Shown: in pieces, positions 1 through 8,774 of the stretch
How positions within the stretch are numbered: position 1 is the stretch's first letter
Layout of the letters: each line of letters begins with the position of its first letter
NCBI GenBank assembly: GCA_038124025.1
Contig: JAYPBC010000019.1
Span: 1-37,639 of the forward strand
Origin: UBA1275 sp038124025
Lineage (GTDB): Bacteria > Bacteroidota > Rhodothermia > Balneolales > Balneolaceae
Length of the DNA: 37,639 nucleotides
Reading direction: 5' to 3'
Notes under the pieces: generated by a model
Database searches by the model: none
Seen by the model: only the letters and a program-made list of their open reading frames with translations
Told to the model about the DNA's origin: nothing
Program-made: the position numbers and the translations under genes

Positions 1-78
1 AATAATTGCGTGAAACTATTCGTGTTGAAATAGGTATAATTAGATTATATCGATTTTTGATTTAAAACCTATTTGTAC

Positions 79-2535
79 ATGTCTATTCACCTAAGAAAAG
101 CTGCTTTGTTTAGCGTTATAGCTCAACTCATTGCCCTGCTCATTTCAACCCAATGGGCTGATGCTTCAACAGTATCGCAAAATGTTAAAATAGAGGGAAC
201 TATTGTAGATGCTCAAACGGGCGATGCATTACCAGCGGCACATCTAATAATTAAGGATACGTACACGGGCACTATTACCAATACCGATGGAGCCTTTGAG
301 ATAACAGCACCTTCTCTGCCTGTTATTTTAGTGGCACGATTCATAGGGTATGAATCCGTAGAAGTTACCATACGTGAGCAAAAGACCGTAGTTATTGAGA
401 TGCAACCAGCAGTGGTAAATATGGATGCCGTTATTATAACGGAAGAGGATCCCGCTGTGTATATAATGGAAAAAGTAATTGAAAATAAACAGCAGTGGCG
501 CTCTAACTTAAACAGATACAAAGCGAATGCCTACACACGTCAGCAAATAAAACGGGATACAACCATTGTTTCTATTAATGAAAGCTTGTCTGAACTATAT
601 TGGGACAGAAATAAAGGGGTACGAGAAATATTGAAGTCCAAAAGGCAGACGGCAAATATAGATCAGGCAAGTAACTTTGCAGGGGTGAGCTATACGCCCA
701 ATTTTTATGACGATAATTTGGATATCACGGGCTTTACTATGGTGGGAATAACTCATCCTGAGGCATTGGACTATTATCAGTTTACCCTTTTGGACTATAA
801 AAGCATTGATGATGTGATCGTGTATGAAATTGAGGTGAGCCCAAAGCGAACGCTTCAACCATTATTCACGGGCACAATACAAGTTTTGGACGAGGCATTT
901 GCCTTGTTGAGTGTTCGACTAAAACCAAACGACGTGGTTGTTTTCCCTCCACCCATTCAGGAGTTCGATATTTTTTATGAACAACAATTCTCAAATTTTG
1001 GTGGAGATTTTTGGTTACCAGTAGATTTCCGTTTAGATGGAGATATTAAAATAGGTTTACCAGGCTTACAATTCCCTCCTATTGGGTTTAAACAAATATC
1101 TAAGCTGAGTGATTATGTGGTAAATCAATGGGTTCCTGACCAAGTTTTTTTACTAGAAAACACCTTCACAGTAGATTCTACATCGATTCAATCGTCTGAT
1201 TCGTTATTTGTTCGCAGTTTAGATGTAGTGCCTCTGTCTAACATGGAGGAAAGCGCCTATGCTAACTTAGATAGTACAGCTAGCCTTGAAAAATCATTTC
1301 AACCAACAGGGTTCTTGGCAAAATTTGTAACCATGGATGAGGAAGTAGAGGAAGAAGCAAAAGATGATTCAAGTTTTGTTGGTCAAGCCATATCTAGAGT
1401 CACTCAGCATATAGTCCTCGAAGCCCGATTTAACCGCGTCGATGCTTTGTATACAGGCATAGGCGTAGAGCGCAGTTTTTTAGATGGGGATAAGCTTGGA
1501 TTAAAGGCTGCATTAGGTTATAGTTTTGGGTATAAAGAGTGGAGCCCTCGAATAGAAGGAGAATGGGTATTGGATCCTGAGAATCGTAGAAATAGTATTT
1601 GGGCGCAATTAGGGAGCGTGACCACCCCGCGCCTAGCAAATACATATTATCCTAATATGATACAGGCGATACCACTTCTATTTGGATTTGAAGATTACAA
1701 CGATTATTACCGTAACACGTACGCAACAGCTGGATTCACTCGTCGTATGAAGTTGGCCATACTTGGTCGGCGTTCGGATGTGCGTCTTTACTACTCAGCG
1801 GAACATCATAGTAGTATTGATTATAAAACAAGCTATGATCTTAGAGGAACTCAGAGAAACTCACGGATTAATCCACCTATTGAAGAAGGCCGTCTAGCTT
1901 CGGTTCACTTTGAGATAGAAGGGGGCAGTGGAAAAGATGCATTAGGAGTGGTTGAAGCTAATAATCTATTTTTAGGGATTGAATCTTCTCATCATGCTTT
2001 GGGTAGTGATTGGAATTTTGCTAGAGTTGAATTTGAAATGTATCAGCGTTTTAAGACGTTTTATAAGCGCAGGTTAATTCCTAATGTTTTAGATGTAAAA
2101 ATTAATGCGGGTAGTTTTGTTGGGGAAATGCCTATTCAACGCAATGGATCTTTAGATGCAGCATTGGGTTTGTATGGTCCTTTTGGCGTATTTAAAACTA
2201 AGACTTTTACTCCTTATGAAGGAGCGAGCTATACATCATTATATGCAGAACATAATTTCCGATCCATCCCTCTGGAGGCTATAGGATGGAATGGGGCAGG
2301 AAAAAAAGGCTTGAGTATAATTGCTTTTGGGGGCGTGGGTAAAACTTGGGAGAGTACCAAGCAACAAGCGTTCATTCAAGAGCTTCCAGGTCATTTATTA
2401 TCGCCAACGAATGGATTGCACTCCGAAATAGGAGTATCTCTAAGTAATATTTTTAGTTTAATTCGTTTTGATCTGGCCTATCGACTTGATACGGCAGGTT
2501 TTTATCCAGGAATTTCTTTATCGCGTATATTTTAA
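79..2535 (+). CDS. DUF5686 family outer-membrane protein with carboxypeptidase-like regulatory domain
   Basis: Predicted outer-membrane beta-barrel protein of 818 residues; the molecular function is not known. An N-terminal signal peptide ends near the first 30 residues. It is followed by a small beta-sandwich of the CarboxypepD_reg type (about residues 33-110, with the typical 'VEGTIVDAQTGDALPAA'-like opening, here KIEGTIVDAQTGDALPAA). A DUF5686 body comes next, and the C-terminal half is rich in alternating aromatic strands and ends in Phe (SLSRIF), as outer-membrane barrels usually do. The same architecture is common in Bacteroidota. I chose ATG at 79; a TTG at 73 is in frame two codons earlier. 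No clear Shine-Dalgarno is seen. The gene stands alone and converges on the OmpA gene through a shared hairpin terminator. Family call is confident; role (surface or envelope maintenance) is only inferred. Confidence 0.85.
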   Translation: MSIHLRKAALFSVIAQLIALLISTQWADASTVSQNVKIEGTIVDAQTGDALPAAHLIIKDTYTGTITNTDGAFEITAPSLPVILVARFIGYESVEVTIREQKTVVIEMQPAVVNMDAVIITEEDPAVYIMEKVIENKQQWRSNLNRYKANAYTRQQIKRDTTIVSINESLSELYWDRNKGVREILKSKRQTANIDQASNFAGVSYTPNFYDDNLDITGFTMVGITHPEALDYYQFTLLDYKSIDDVIVYEIEVSPKRTLQPLFTGTIQVLDEAFALLSVRLKPNDVVVFPPPIQEFDIFYEQQFSNFGGDFWLPVDFRLDGDIKIGLPGLQFPPIGFKQISKLSDYVVNQWVPDQVFLLENTFTVDSTSIQSSDSLFVRSLDVVPLSNMEESAYANLDSTASLEKSFQPTGFLAKFVTMDEEVEEEAKDDSSFVGQAISRVTQHIVLEARFNRVDALYTGIGVERSFLDGDKLGLKAALGYSFGYKEWSPRIEGEWVLDPENRRNSIWAQLGSVTTPRLANTYYPNMIQAIPLLFGFEDYNDYYRNTYATAGFTRRMKLAILGRRSDVRLYYSAEHHSSIDYKTSYDLRGTQRNSRINPPIEEGRLASVHFEIEGGSGKDALGVVEANNLFLGIESSHHALGSDWNFARVEFEMYQRFKTFYKRRLIPNVLDVKINAGSFVGEMPIQRNGSLDAALGLYGPFGVFKTKTFTPYEGASYTSLYAEHNFRSIPLEAIGWNGAGKKGLSIIAFGGVGKTWESTKQQAFIQELPGHLLSPTNGLHSEIGVSLSNIFSLIRFDLAYRLDTAGFYPGISLSRIF

Positions 2536-2683
2536 CTACCCTGCAGGGGATAATGTATGTGATCGTACGTATCAAAGATTATTAGTGTATTGGCCAGGTG
2601 TATTAGTGATAGACAAATTAGATAAGTTGATTGTATCCTTAGGTAGTACTCTGGAAAGGAAGGCGGGGGTGGCGAGCAAAAAA

Positions 2684-2709
2684 AAAGGCCCTGAAATATC
2701 AAGGCCTTT
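2684..2709. terminator. Bidirectional intrinsic terminator between convergent genes
   Basis: A perfect 7-bp stem, AAAGGCC at 2684-2690 and GGCCTTT at 2703-2709, encloses a 12-nt loop. On the minus strand it is followed by nine T's (A run 2678-2686 on the plus strand), so it fits best as terminator of the OmpA-type gene ending at 2733. On the plus strand the trailing sequence is CAATTTT, weaker but usable for the DUF5686 gene. The rest of 2536-2732 shows nothing recognisable. Confidence 0.8.
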
Positions 2710-2732
2710 CAATTTTCAAAACTTAAATCCGA

Positions 2733-3644
2733 CTACATTTCAGGATTGTACTTGAGTGTACTTACAGGATGAGACTCGGCACGACGGTTCTTCTCGCAAC
2801 CGTTGGTTCCACTTTCTTTCTCCATTTCGCTACACTCTACTGGTGCCTTACCTAGTCCACGGGACTCAATTCTATCCTCAGAGATACCGTTCTGAGTGTA
2901 GAAATCTACAACAGAAGCGGCTCTTCGTAGACTCAATCGTAAATTATATTGGTCTCCACCAACATGATCGGTATAGGCATCTACACGGACATTAAACGTA
3001 GGAGCATTCATAAGCATTTGTACGTTTTCAGCGAGTGCCTGGGCTGACGCATTCGTTACGGTTGAACGGTCAAAATCGAAGGTAATAGTAGTTAACTGAT
3101 CTTCGGCTATGTATGCAGGATCTGATCCATCGTTAGGATTGGTACCCATATCAACTTCTTGAGCATCATTAAATCGGTCGCCATCGGTATCGGCATTGGT
3201 TGGATTTGTGTTGTGAACATTAATCTCATCGACATCACTCAAACCTTCACCATCTGCATCGCCATTAGCGTCGTTAGGATCGGTGTTGTAGGTCATAACT
3301 TCATCATAGTCACTAAGTCCATCACCATCGGTGTCGGTGTCGTTAGGGTCAGTATTATAGGTATTTACTTCGTCGCCGTCGTTCAAACCGTCACCATCGG
3401 TATCGGCATTATTTGGGTCGGTGTTTGTTTCGTTAACTTCAACACCATCACTTAGACCATCGCCATCAGTATCAGCGCTGTTTGGATCTAGACCCAGTTC
3501 AAGTTCTTGGGCATCAGTGAGTCCGTCGCCATCAGTATCAACGGGGACTGGTGGAACGACTTCTTTGGGTCCACAGCCATATTGGCTAAGAACTCCAACA
3601 GATAAAAATAGTGTGAGAACGAGTAGGTTTATTCTTCGTTTCAT
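2733..3644 (-). CDS. OmpA-family lipoprotein with thrombospondin type 3 calcium-binding repeats
   Basis: Predicted outer-membrane lipoprotein (303 residues) that anchors the envelope to peptidoglycan. The N-terminus is a lipoprotein-like signal with Cys24 after a hydrophobic stretch; the lipobox QYGC is atypical. Residues 36-175 are about six Asp-rich TSP3 repeats (DTDGDGL(S/N)D.xEV), which bind calcium in known families. Residues about 183-303 form an OmpA C-terminal domain with the TDHVGG and NRRAES segments that supply the Asp and Arg contacts to diaminopimelate. The tail after NRRAES is short and does not look like the usual final strand. An AGGAG-like ribosome site lies about 10 nt upstream of the ATG. 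It is a single-gene unit with its own promoter (3705-3735) and terminator. One repeat (around residues 126-140) has two extra residues. Confidence 0.9.
   Translation of the reverse strand: MKRRINLLVLTLFLSVGVLSQYGCGPKEVVPPVPVDTDGDGLTDAQELELGLDPNSADTDGDGLSDGVEVNETNTDPNNADTDGDGLNDGDEVNTYNTDPNDTDTDGDGLSDYDEVMTYNTDPNDANGDADGEGLSDVDEINVHNTNPTNADTDGDRFNDAQEVDMGTNPNDGSDPAYIAEDQLTTITFDFDRSTVTNASAQALAENVQMLMNAPTFNVRVDAYTDHVGGDQYNLRLSLRRAASVVDFYTQNGISEDRIESRGLGKAPVECSEMEKESGTNGCEKNRRAESHPVSTLKYNPEM
3120..3539 (-). repeat. In-gene tandem repeat, about 69-bp period (TSP3 units)
   Basis: This part of the OmpA gene encodes successive 23-residue units with the core DTDGDGLSD and the spacer NTDPN. The DNA units are similar but diverged, which shows an old duplication kept by protein selection. 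It is coding sequence, not a CRISPR array. It explains several long open frames on the opposite strand. Confidence 0.85.
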
Positions 3645-3704
3645 ATAGGTTAAACTCCTATTCAGAAGGTTTGATTGATATTAAAAACAGTTTTGTAGTT
3701 TGTA

Positions 3705-3735
3705 TGAAAATAGTGAACCTTTAGCGTCTATCAAA
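3705..3735 (-). promoter_or_regulatory. Probable promoter of the OmpA/TSP3 gene (Bacteroidota -33/-7 type)
   Basis: On the minus strand TTTG (3735-3732) is followed after 19 nt by TATTTTCA (3712-3705), close to the TAnnTTTG -7 consensus. It lies about 60 nt before the ATG at 3644. The -33 box matches perfectly and the -7 box differs at two positions. Confidence 0.5.
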
Positions 3736-3795
3736 CTAAAAATATAAATGAACTAGGATTAATTTGCCATCACTGTTATATTTAAATCTGTTTTA

Positions 3796-3869
3796 GGGGC
3801 TATAGCTCAGCTGGCTAGAGCGTCGCGCTGGCAGCGCGAAGGTCTGGGGTTCGAATCCCCATAGCTCCA
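3796..3869 (+). tRNA. tRNA-Ala (anticodon GGC)
   Basis: A 74-nt cloverleaf. The acceptor stem pairs GGGGCTA (3796-3802) with TAGCTCC (3862-3868), with one G-T pair, and the discriminator is A3869. The anticodon arm is GCGCT-GGC-AGCGC, giving anticodon GGC (Ala, codon GCC). The T arm has the standard GGTTCGAATCC core. CCA is not encoded. A strong terminator follows directly. Confidence 0.97.
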
Positions 3870-3871
3870 CT

Positions 3872-3905
3872 AAGCTTTTTCTAATTAAGGGAAGAGCTTT
3901 TTTTT
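3872..3905 (+). terminator. Intrinsic terminator of tRNA-Ala
   Basis: An 11-bp stem with four G-T pairs joins 3872-3882 (AAGCTTTTTCT) and 3889-3899 (GGGAAGAGCTT) around a 6-nt loop. An eight-T tract spans 3898-3905. It sits three bases after the tRNA. Confidence 0.8.
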
Positions 3906-3937
3906 GTATATGATTTTAAGTGCTCAAGCTTTTGATT

Positions 3938-3945
3938 TATATTTG
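3938..3945 (+). promoter_or_regulatory. Probable -7 box for the secreted protein/FecR/barrel/cyclase unit
   Basis: TATATTTG is a perfect match to the TAnnTTTG -7 element of Bacteroidota. It is 55 nt upstream of the ATG at 4000. About 19 nt upstream the sequence is only TTTTAAG, so the -33 element is weak, which may point to an activator or an alternative sigma factor. It lies just after the tRNA-Ala terminator, so it would start an independent transcript. Confidence 0.45.
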
Positions 3946-3989
3946 GTTGTATAACCTTAACTATGATATGGTAGGTACAAGCTTTCTAT

Positions 3990-3994
3990 GGAGG
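3990..3994 (+). promoter_or_regulatory. Shine-Dalgarno site that sets the start at 4000
   Basis: GGAGG lies 5 nt before ATG 4000. An in-frame ATG at 3988 overlaps this site and is therefore unlikely to be the start. Confidence 0.75.
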
Positions 3995-3999
3995 TAAAT

Positions 4000-5193
4000 A
4001 TGAATATAAAACGCATCAAAAAAGCAATAAATATTGGGTTTTTGGTGGTGCAGGTATGGGTTTTGGCAACTATGGTCACTTTTGGTCAATCCGATAAAGT
4101 CACCCTCGAATTTTCCCTTTCACCGATTTTAGAGCAAGCGCAGGTACTCGGGCTTTCGAGTTTAGGTATAGATACCGAAGGTGGAGGACCTGTAATTATT
4201 TCTGGATCATTAGTTAATAACACAACAGAGCGTCTAGAGAATCTTTATTTCGAATTCGACGTTGAAGCTGCAAGCTATGGAGTGCTTGCCCGGATTCGTC
4301 AACAAGCAGCATATCCGTTTTCTTTAAACCCGGGTCAGGTTGTATTTGCAACCAACAATGATATTCAAAACGAAGAAATACCTGGTATTTCGGATATAAT
4401 GAAATTCGATGGTGGACTTACATCTACCGGAGAAAACTTTGTAGAAGACCTGTCAGGTACTACCTTGCCAAATGATCAATATAGCTTTGCAGTACGAATA
4501 TATCAGGTAGATGAAGTAGGTCGTCGAGAACTTTTAGCTAATGAAACCATTCAGCTTGGTGGTAATGTGTCAGAAGGGGGAGTGGTCGATGAATTAACCA
4601 TTTTGTTGAGAACCCCTGGCGACTTAGTTGGGGCTGAGGCGGCCATTACCAACCCTATACCTCAATTAAGTTGGGAAGGTGACGCTTCATTGACCTATCG
4701 CGTTTTGGTGGTTGCGGGTAACGGATTTGACAGTCCAGAATCACTTTTAGAAAGTGCTAAAAGTTCAGAGGCAACTGACATGGGAGGCTCGTTGCTTCAA
4801 TTTGAGTATTTAGATCAAAATATACAGGGAAACTCGTTACAGTATCCTACCAATGGGGTTCAAGCCCTTGTACCTGGTCAAACTTTTTATTGGCAGGTAG
4901 TGACCTCGATGAATACGGCTTTAGGTACGAATGAGGTCGTTTCAGAGATTTGGGAGTTCACTTTGGTAGATCCAGGCAGTGAATCTAGTGTGGTAGAGGT
5001 AGACTCAGAGACTGTGCAAGCCCTTGTACAATTAATTGGGCAGGATACGTACAATGTGTTGCTGGAAACGGGTTACAGTTTTGAAAATATCGAAATTGAT
5101 GGGCAAGTATATAGTGGTATAGTTGGTGTCCAAAAAATCCTTGAGCTCATTGAAAAATTTCAAAATGGCGATGTAGTCATTGAAGGAAATTAA
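4000..5193 (+). CDS. Secreted beta-rich protein of unknown function
   Basis: A 397-residue protein whose family I do not recognise. It has a signal peptide (basic MNIKRIKK, then a hydrophobic stretch ending near Phe-Gly-Gln at about 30). The mature part is acidic and beta-rich. Residues about 205-325 resemble a fibronectin-III or Ig-like domain (NPIPQLSWEG, then YRVLVV, then FYWQVVTS and WEFTL). A short helical C-terminal segment (about 340-397) follows an acidic linker. There is no transmembrane helix after the signal, so it is probably periplasmic, surface or lipid-free outer-membrane associated. It is the first gene of a four-gene unit, 21 bp ahead of a FecR-domain gene, which suggests a role with that protein at the envelope. 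The start is set by GGAGG at 3990. Confidence 0.7.
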   Translation: MNIKRIKKAINIGFLVVQVWVLATMVTFGQSDKVTLEFSLSPILEQAQVLGLSSLGIDTEGGGPVIISGSLVNNTTERLENLYFEFDVEAASYGVLARIRQQAAYPFSLNPGQVVFATNNDIQNEEIPGISDIMKFDGGLTSTGENFVEDLSGTTLPNDQYSFAVRIYQVDEVGRRELLANETIQLGGNVSEGGVVDELTILLRTPGDLVGAEAAITNPIPQLSWEGDASLTYRVLVVAGNGFDSPESLLESAKSSEATDMGGSLLQFEYLDQNIQGNSLQYPTNGVQALVPGQTFYWQVVTSMNTALGTNEVVSEIWEFTLVDPGSESSVVEVDSETVQALVQLIGQDTYNVLLETGYSFENIEIDGQVYSGIVGVQKILELIEKFQNGDVVIEGN

Positions 5194-5214
5194 TCACTCA
5201 ATAAGAACGGTATT

Positions 5215-6042
5215 ATGAAATCTCTCTTTTTTGTTTTTCTACTCTCTTTTGTAAGCTTAGCCCCCGATAGGCTACCAGATCAATCAAAAACGGCTCCCAT
5301 ACCCCTTGTTTCAACGACTGTAGCTTTAACCGATGAGTCCGTCGAAATAGATAAGGCTGCCGAAATGGATCAGATCATCGAAGCACAGATAAGACCTCTG
5401 GCTATTGTGCGAAGATTTAAACCGGAAGTAGATTTATTGTCAAAGGATAGAGGGTCTTATGTGTTAGATCTACGTGAAAATATAGGGGAGCCACTTTTCG
5501 ATGGTGATACCTTAGCAACTGGGCAGTCTGGCTATGCACTCGTTATCTTTACCTCTGATAATAGTGTAGCTAAAGTTAAACCGGAATCGATGCTTATTAT
5601 ACGAGGTGAGAGCTTAGCGAATTCTCGTCTATCCAACCGTAGAATAGATTTAGAAGAAGGAGAAATTCGACTAGAAATTGAGCCTGTTGGTTCCGGAAGT
5701 TTTGATGTTCAAACCTCTCGTTCCTTAGCTTCGGTGAAAGGGACCGTATTTGGGAACAATGCAGATGGGTTTATTTGGGTAGAAGAGGGCCAGGTAAACG
5801 TTACTGCTTTGAATTCAGGTCAAACGGTTTCATTGTTTGAAAAAATGTATGCTGAGGTCGATGAAGGGGGAAGTTCTGTAGAATCGGGTACACTTAGTGA
5901 CAATCAGCTTCAAGATTTGGGAGAAGGGTATGAAGATTTAGAAGAAGACCTCATTGAGCGTACGGTAATCGTTCGATTCCGAGATGCAAATGGTCAGGTT
6001 CGTGAAATACCATTGACTATTTTTGAGAAATCTGACCAATAA
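5215..6042 (+). CDS. FecR-domain protein
   Basis: A 275-residue exported protein with a short N-terminal hydrophobic signal (FFVFLLSFVSLAP) and a FecR domain at about residues 85-215. The domain shows the typical order: GDTLATGQSGYALVIF, then SVAKVKPESMLII, then the beta-helical segment EEGEIRLEIE, then SLASVKGTVFG and WVEEGQVNV. Classical FecR proteins are membrane-bound anti-sigma regulators with an N-terminal cytoplasmic part. This one lacks that part and any internal membrane helix, so it is more likely a periplasmic ligand- or partner-binding module. The C-terminus (about 225-275) is acidic, then ends in a beta strand with a phosphate-loop-free sequence. It sits between the secreted protein and the barrel protein, and the cyclase follows. 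Confidence 0.85.
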   Translation: MKSLFFVFLLSFVSLAPDRLPDQSKTAPIPLVSTTVALTDESVEIDKAAEMDQIIEAQIRPLAIVRRFKPEVDLLSKDRGSYVLDLRENIGEPLFDGDTLATGQSGYALVIFTSDNSVAKVKPESMLIIRGESLANSRLSNRRIDLEEGEIRLEIEPVGSGSFDVQTSRSLASVKGTVFGNNADGFIWVEEGQVNVTALNSGQTVSLFEKMYAEVDEGGSSVESGTLSDNQLQDLGEGYEDLEEDLIERTVIVRFRDANGQVREIPLTIFEKSDQ

Positions 6043-6078
6043 TGTTTTTTCTGGGGTCCAAAAGAGTTATTACTCTCT

Positions 6079-8712
6079 ATGTTTACATGGCATTCCTTTG
6101 ACAAAATTAACGGTAAGTATTTATTTGCTGCTATAATTCTTGGAGCAATAGGGACCGAGCTATACGCCCAACATAACCAAGATGGTTCCTTGATTGGAAT
6201 AGGTGCTTTTGACCAAACAAAGCCCGTGAGCATAGGTGGAATTAATGTATATGGAGACGGGACATCTCCCTATTGGATAGAGCATCAAGTACCTATTTTC
6301 ATCAATCAACAAGTGACAGCATCCTTGGAATTTCAGGTACCAGGACTCCAACCTGCAGAAATAATGGAAGCCGAATTTTTTTACCGAACCGATGGAAGCA
6401 TAGGCTTCCGTCAACGCTCCATGCGGTTTATTAATGGGACTCTTAGTGTTGAATTGGAACCCGGTACAATCACTGGGTCTCAATTGCAGTATTTTGTTCG
6501 AATTAGCACGTTACAGCGTGAACAAGATATCCTTTATCCAGCTCAGGGTGTAGGTAAGGCAGGTTACATTGAGGTACCATTGGTAATAGATCCCATTGCT
6601 AATTCCTCTAATTCCGGGTCAAAACAAACGAATTATCAGCAAACCGAAGACATAGATGTCACTATCCTGTCTCCAAAGCCTGGTATTGGTGTCCAGATGG
6701 ATGATGCATTTATAGCAATTTCTCTGTTCTATGATCCAGAAGACCTTGAACCAGGAAGCTTTCAATTGGTTTTGGATGAAGAAGATATAACCGAGCTTGC
6801 GGACATATCGGCCTATTATATATCCTACAATCCAGATTTTATTATAGAAGGACCACATGATATACAACTTAATTACTTAACCCAGGCTGATACGTTTTTA
6901 GTTGAGCAGTGGTCCTTCAAGATTATTAGTGAAGAAGAAGCAGAGATTGAGCAAGTCGAAGAATTTGATAATCCATACCGACCCAATGCTAATCTTGAAT
7001 TATCGGCCAGAAATCAAGTGATAACGGAAGATATCACAGAGGCTTATTCTGGGCGCTTTTCGGTCTCAGGGGAATATAATTTGTTGAAATACTCACTAAA
7101 CGGCCATTATACCACTCAAGAAGATCAAAGATTACAGCCTCAAAATAGATTTGGTTTAAAATTACAACTTGGTAAATGGTGGACACTAGATGCAGGACAC
7201 ATATATCCAGATATGGGTAACTTTACTATTTCAGGTCGGCGCATGTTTGGTGTAAATACAGAAGTACATTTGTTATGGGAAAATATCAACATAGAATTGC
7301 TCTATGGAGAAATAAACAGAAAGGTTACCAATTTATATGCCGGTATCGCCGTAGATACAGTTAAAGCGGGGGGTATACCCCAAGACACCACCTATACCCT
7401 TAGTTACAATAGTTCAGGTAGAGGGGGCTTTGCACGTAAGATNNNNNNNNNNNNNNNNNNNNNNNNNNNNNNNNNNNNNNNNNNNNNNNNNNNNNNNNNN
7501 NNNNNNNNNNNNNNNNNNNNNNNNNNNNNNNNNNNNNNNNNNCGCGCCGAAGAACTGGGCTTTGATGGTATTGATAAAGGTACGTATGATTTACTAAATC
7601 AGTTAGCTACTATTTTAATTGTTAATGAAAACATTAGTGTACTACCCATACGATTTACTAATGTAGGTACAGACAGTGCGGAAGTAACGCCCTATTTCCC
7701 AACATCTATTTTAGGGTCAAATACAGAATTAACCGCCCAATTACCCTTTAATTCAATATCGGCCCGTTATCGATGGGTAGGCCCAGATTTTGTTTCTCTA
7801 GCTAATTCAACGATACAGAAAGATATTAGTGGATTTAATGTGTCAGATCGGATTCAGTTATTCTCGCGGCAGGTCTTTTTAAATCTAGGTTATGAAGAGT
7901 TGCGGGATAATGTTGCGCAGACAAAAAAGGCAACGACAAAAACACAATCCTATAAAGGTAGTTTGAGTTATTATCCAGTAAATCAATTTATCCCAAAAAT
8001 AACCCTTGCATACCGGTACAGAACAAGGGATAATGGAATTGAACGATTTAATTCAGAAGTGCCGATAGGTTTAGAAAATGCTGCTGTTCAAAATTTACTT
8101 ATTTCAGAGGGAGATACCTTGGTAAGCCCAATCCCTAGATCAAACACTACAGTGAATTTAAACGCATCTGTAACTCAGCGTTTTCGGATGGGAGAGGGTA
8201 TTTCAGACGCAACGGTTAGCTTATCTTCGCTCGAAACAGTTGATCAAGTCTTCGCATTTGGCAGTATTCAAAATACTTCTTATTCGGTGAGTATCAACTC
8301 TCAATTTTCAAGAGTGCCTTTAAAAACTCAATTCGGTTACAGCTTAAATGAAACTCAAAGCGGAAATGGCCAGCTAGATTTAGAGATTCAAGGGGTTTAT
8401 TTTGGAGCTACGCTTTTTCTCTTTGATACTAGGTTTAGTTTAAATACACGAGTAGCCTACTCAGATAATCGCTCACAGAGTAGAACTATTGAAGTAGTAG
8501 CCGGTGATGAAGATAATCTACTGGACGACTTTTATGTCTTAAGCGATGAATTGACTACCAACGAATATCAAACCTATGCTTTTGTTGGTGGTTTTGAATT
8601 TAAAGTAACCGATCAACATAGCCTTAGATTTGATTCTAATCTGATTAGCATAAGCAATCTAGAGGGGCTTGGAGACCGTTATGCACAGATAAAATATTTG
8701 TTTAGATTCTAA
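6079..8712 (+). CDS. Large outer-membrane beta-barrel protein with Ig-like N-terminal domains (interrupted by assembly gap)
   Basis: At least 843 known residues, with an unknown number missing in the 100-N gap at 7443-7542. A signal peptide (YLFAAIILGAIGTELYAQ) leads into two beta-sandwich segments: about residues 30-180 and 190-295, the second beginning DVTILSPKPGIGVQ. From about residue 310 the sequence alternates short amphipathic strands rich in Tyr, Phe and Gly and ends YLFRF, as expected for an outer-membrane barrel. No plug or TonB box is seen. It is 36 bp after the FecR gene and 62 bp before the CHASE2 cyclase, so co-transcription is likely. The frame happens to be kept across the N run, but the gap length is a placeholder. 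I cannot name the family; a sensor or porin partner of FecR is one idea. Confidence 0.75.
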   Translation: MFTWHSFDKINGKYLFAAIILGAIGTELYAQHNQDGSLIGIGAFDQTKPVSIGGINVYGDGTSPYWIEHQVPIFINQQVTASLEFQVPGLQPAEIMEAEFFYRTDGSIGFRQRSMRFINGTLSVELEPGTITGSQLQYFVRISTLQREQDILYPAQGVGKAGYIEVPLVIDPIANSSNSGSKQTNYQQTEDIDVTILSPKPGIGVQMDDAFIAISLFYDPEDLEPGSFQLVLDEEDITELADISAYYISYNPDFIIEGPHDIQLNYLTQADTFLVEQWSFKIISEEEAEIEQVEEFDNPYRPNANLELSARNQVITEDITEAYSGRFSVSGEYNLLKYSLNGHYTTQEDQRLQPQNRFGLKLQLGKWWTLDAGHIYPDMGNFTISGRRMFGVNTEVHLLWENINIELLYGEINRKVTNLYAGIAVDTVKAGGIPQDTTYTLSYNSSGRGGFARKXXXXXXXXXXXXXXXXXXXXXXXXXXXXXXXXXXRAEELGFDGIDKGTYDLLNQLATILIVNENISVLPIRFTNVGTDSAEVTPYFPTSILGSNTELTAQLPFNSISARYRWVGPDFVSLANSTIQKDISGFNVSDRIQLFSRQVFLNLGYEELRDNVAQTKKATTKTQSYKGSLSYYPVNQFIPKITLAYRYRTRDNGIERFNSEVPIGLENAAVQNLLISEGDTLVSPIPRSNTTVNLNASVTQRFRMGEGISDATVSLSSLETVDQVFAFGSIQNTSYSVSINSQFSRVPLKTQFGYSLNETQSGNGQLDLEIQGVYFGATLFLFDTRFSLNTRVAYSDNRSQSRTIEVVAGDEDNLLDDFYVLSDELTTNEYQTYAFVGGFEFKVTDQHSLRFDSNLISISNLEGLGDRYAQIKYLFRF
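7443..7542. other. Assembly gap (100 N)
   Basis: Exactly 100 N, the conventional length for a gap of unknown size. It interrupts the barrel-coding gene. Confidence 0.98.
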
Positions 8713-8774
8713 ACAAACAAATTGTATTCTGAATGTACATTATTCGGATTGTAGATAGTTAACACAGGTGGAGT

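Noticed and set aside
3120..3539. Regular repeats, possible CRISPR array, and long open frames on the plus strand
   Set aside because: The repeats are 69-bp TSP3 coding units of the minus-strand OmpA gene and are not separated by unique spacers; the plus-strand frames are their mirror image.
3661..3795. Small gene between the OmpA gene and tRNA-Ala
   Set aside because: The sequence is AT-rich, holds promoter-like boxes and has no coding-like open frame.
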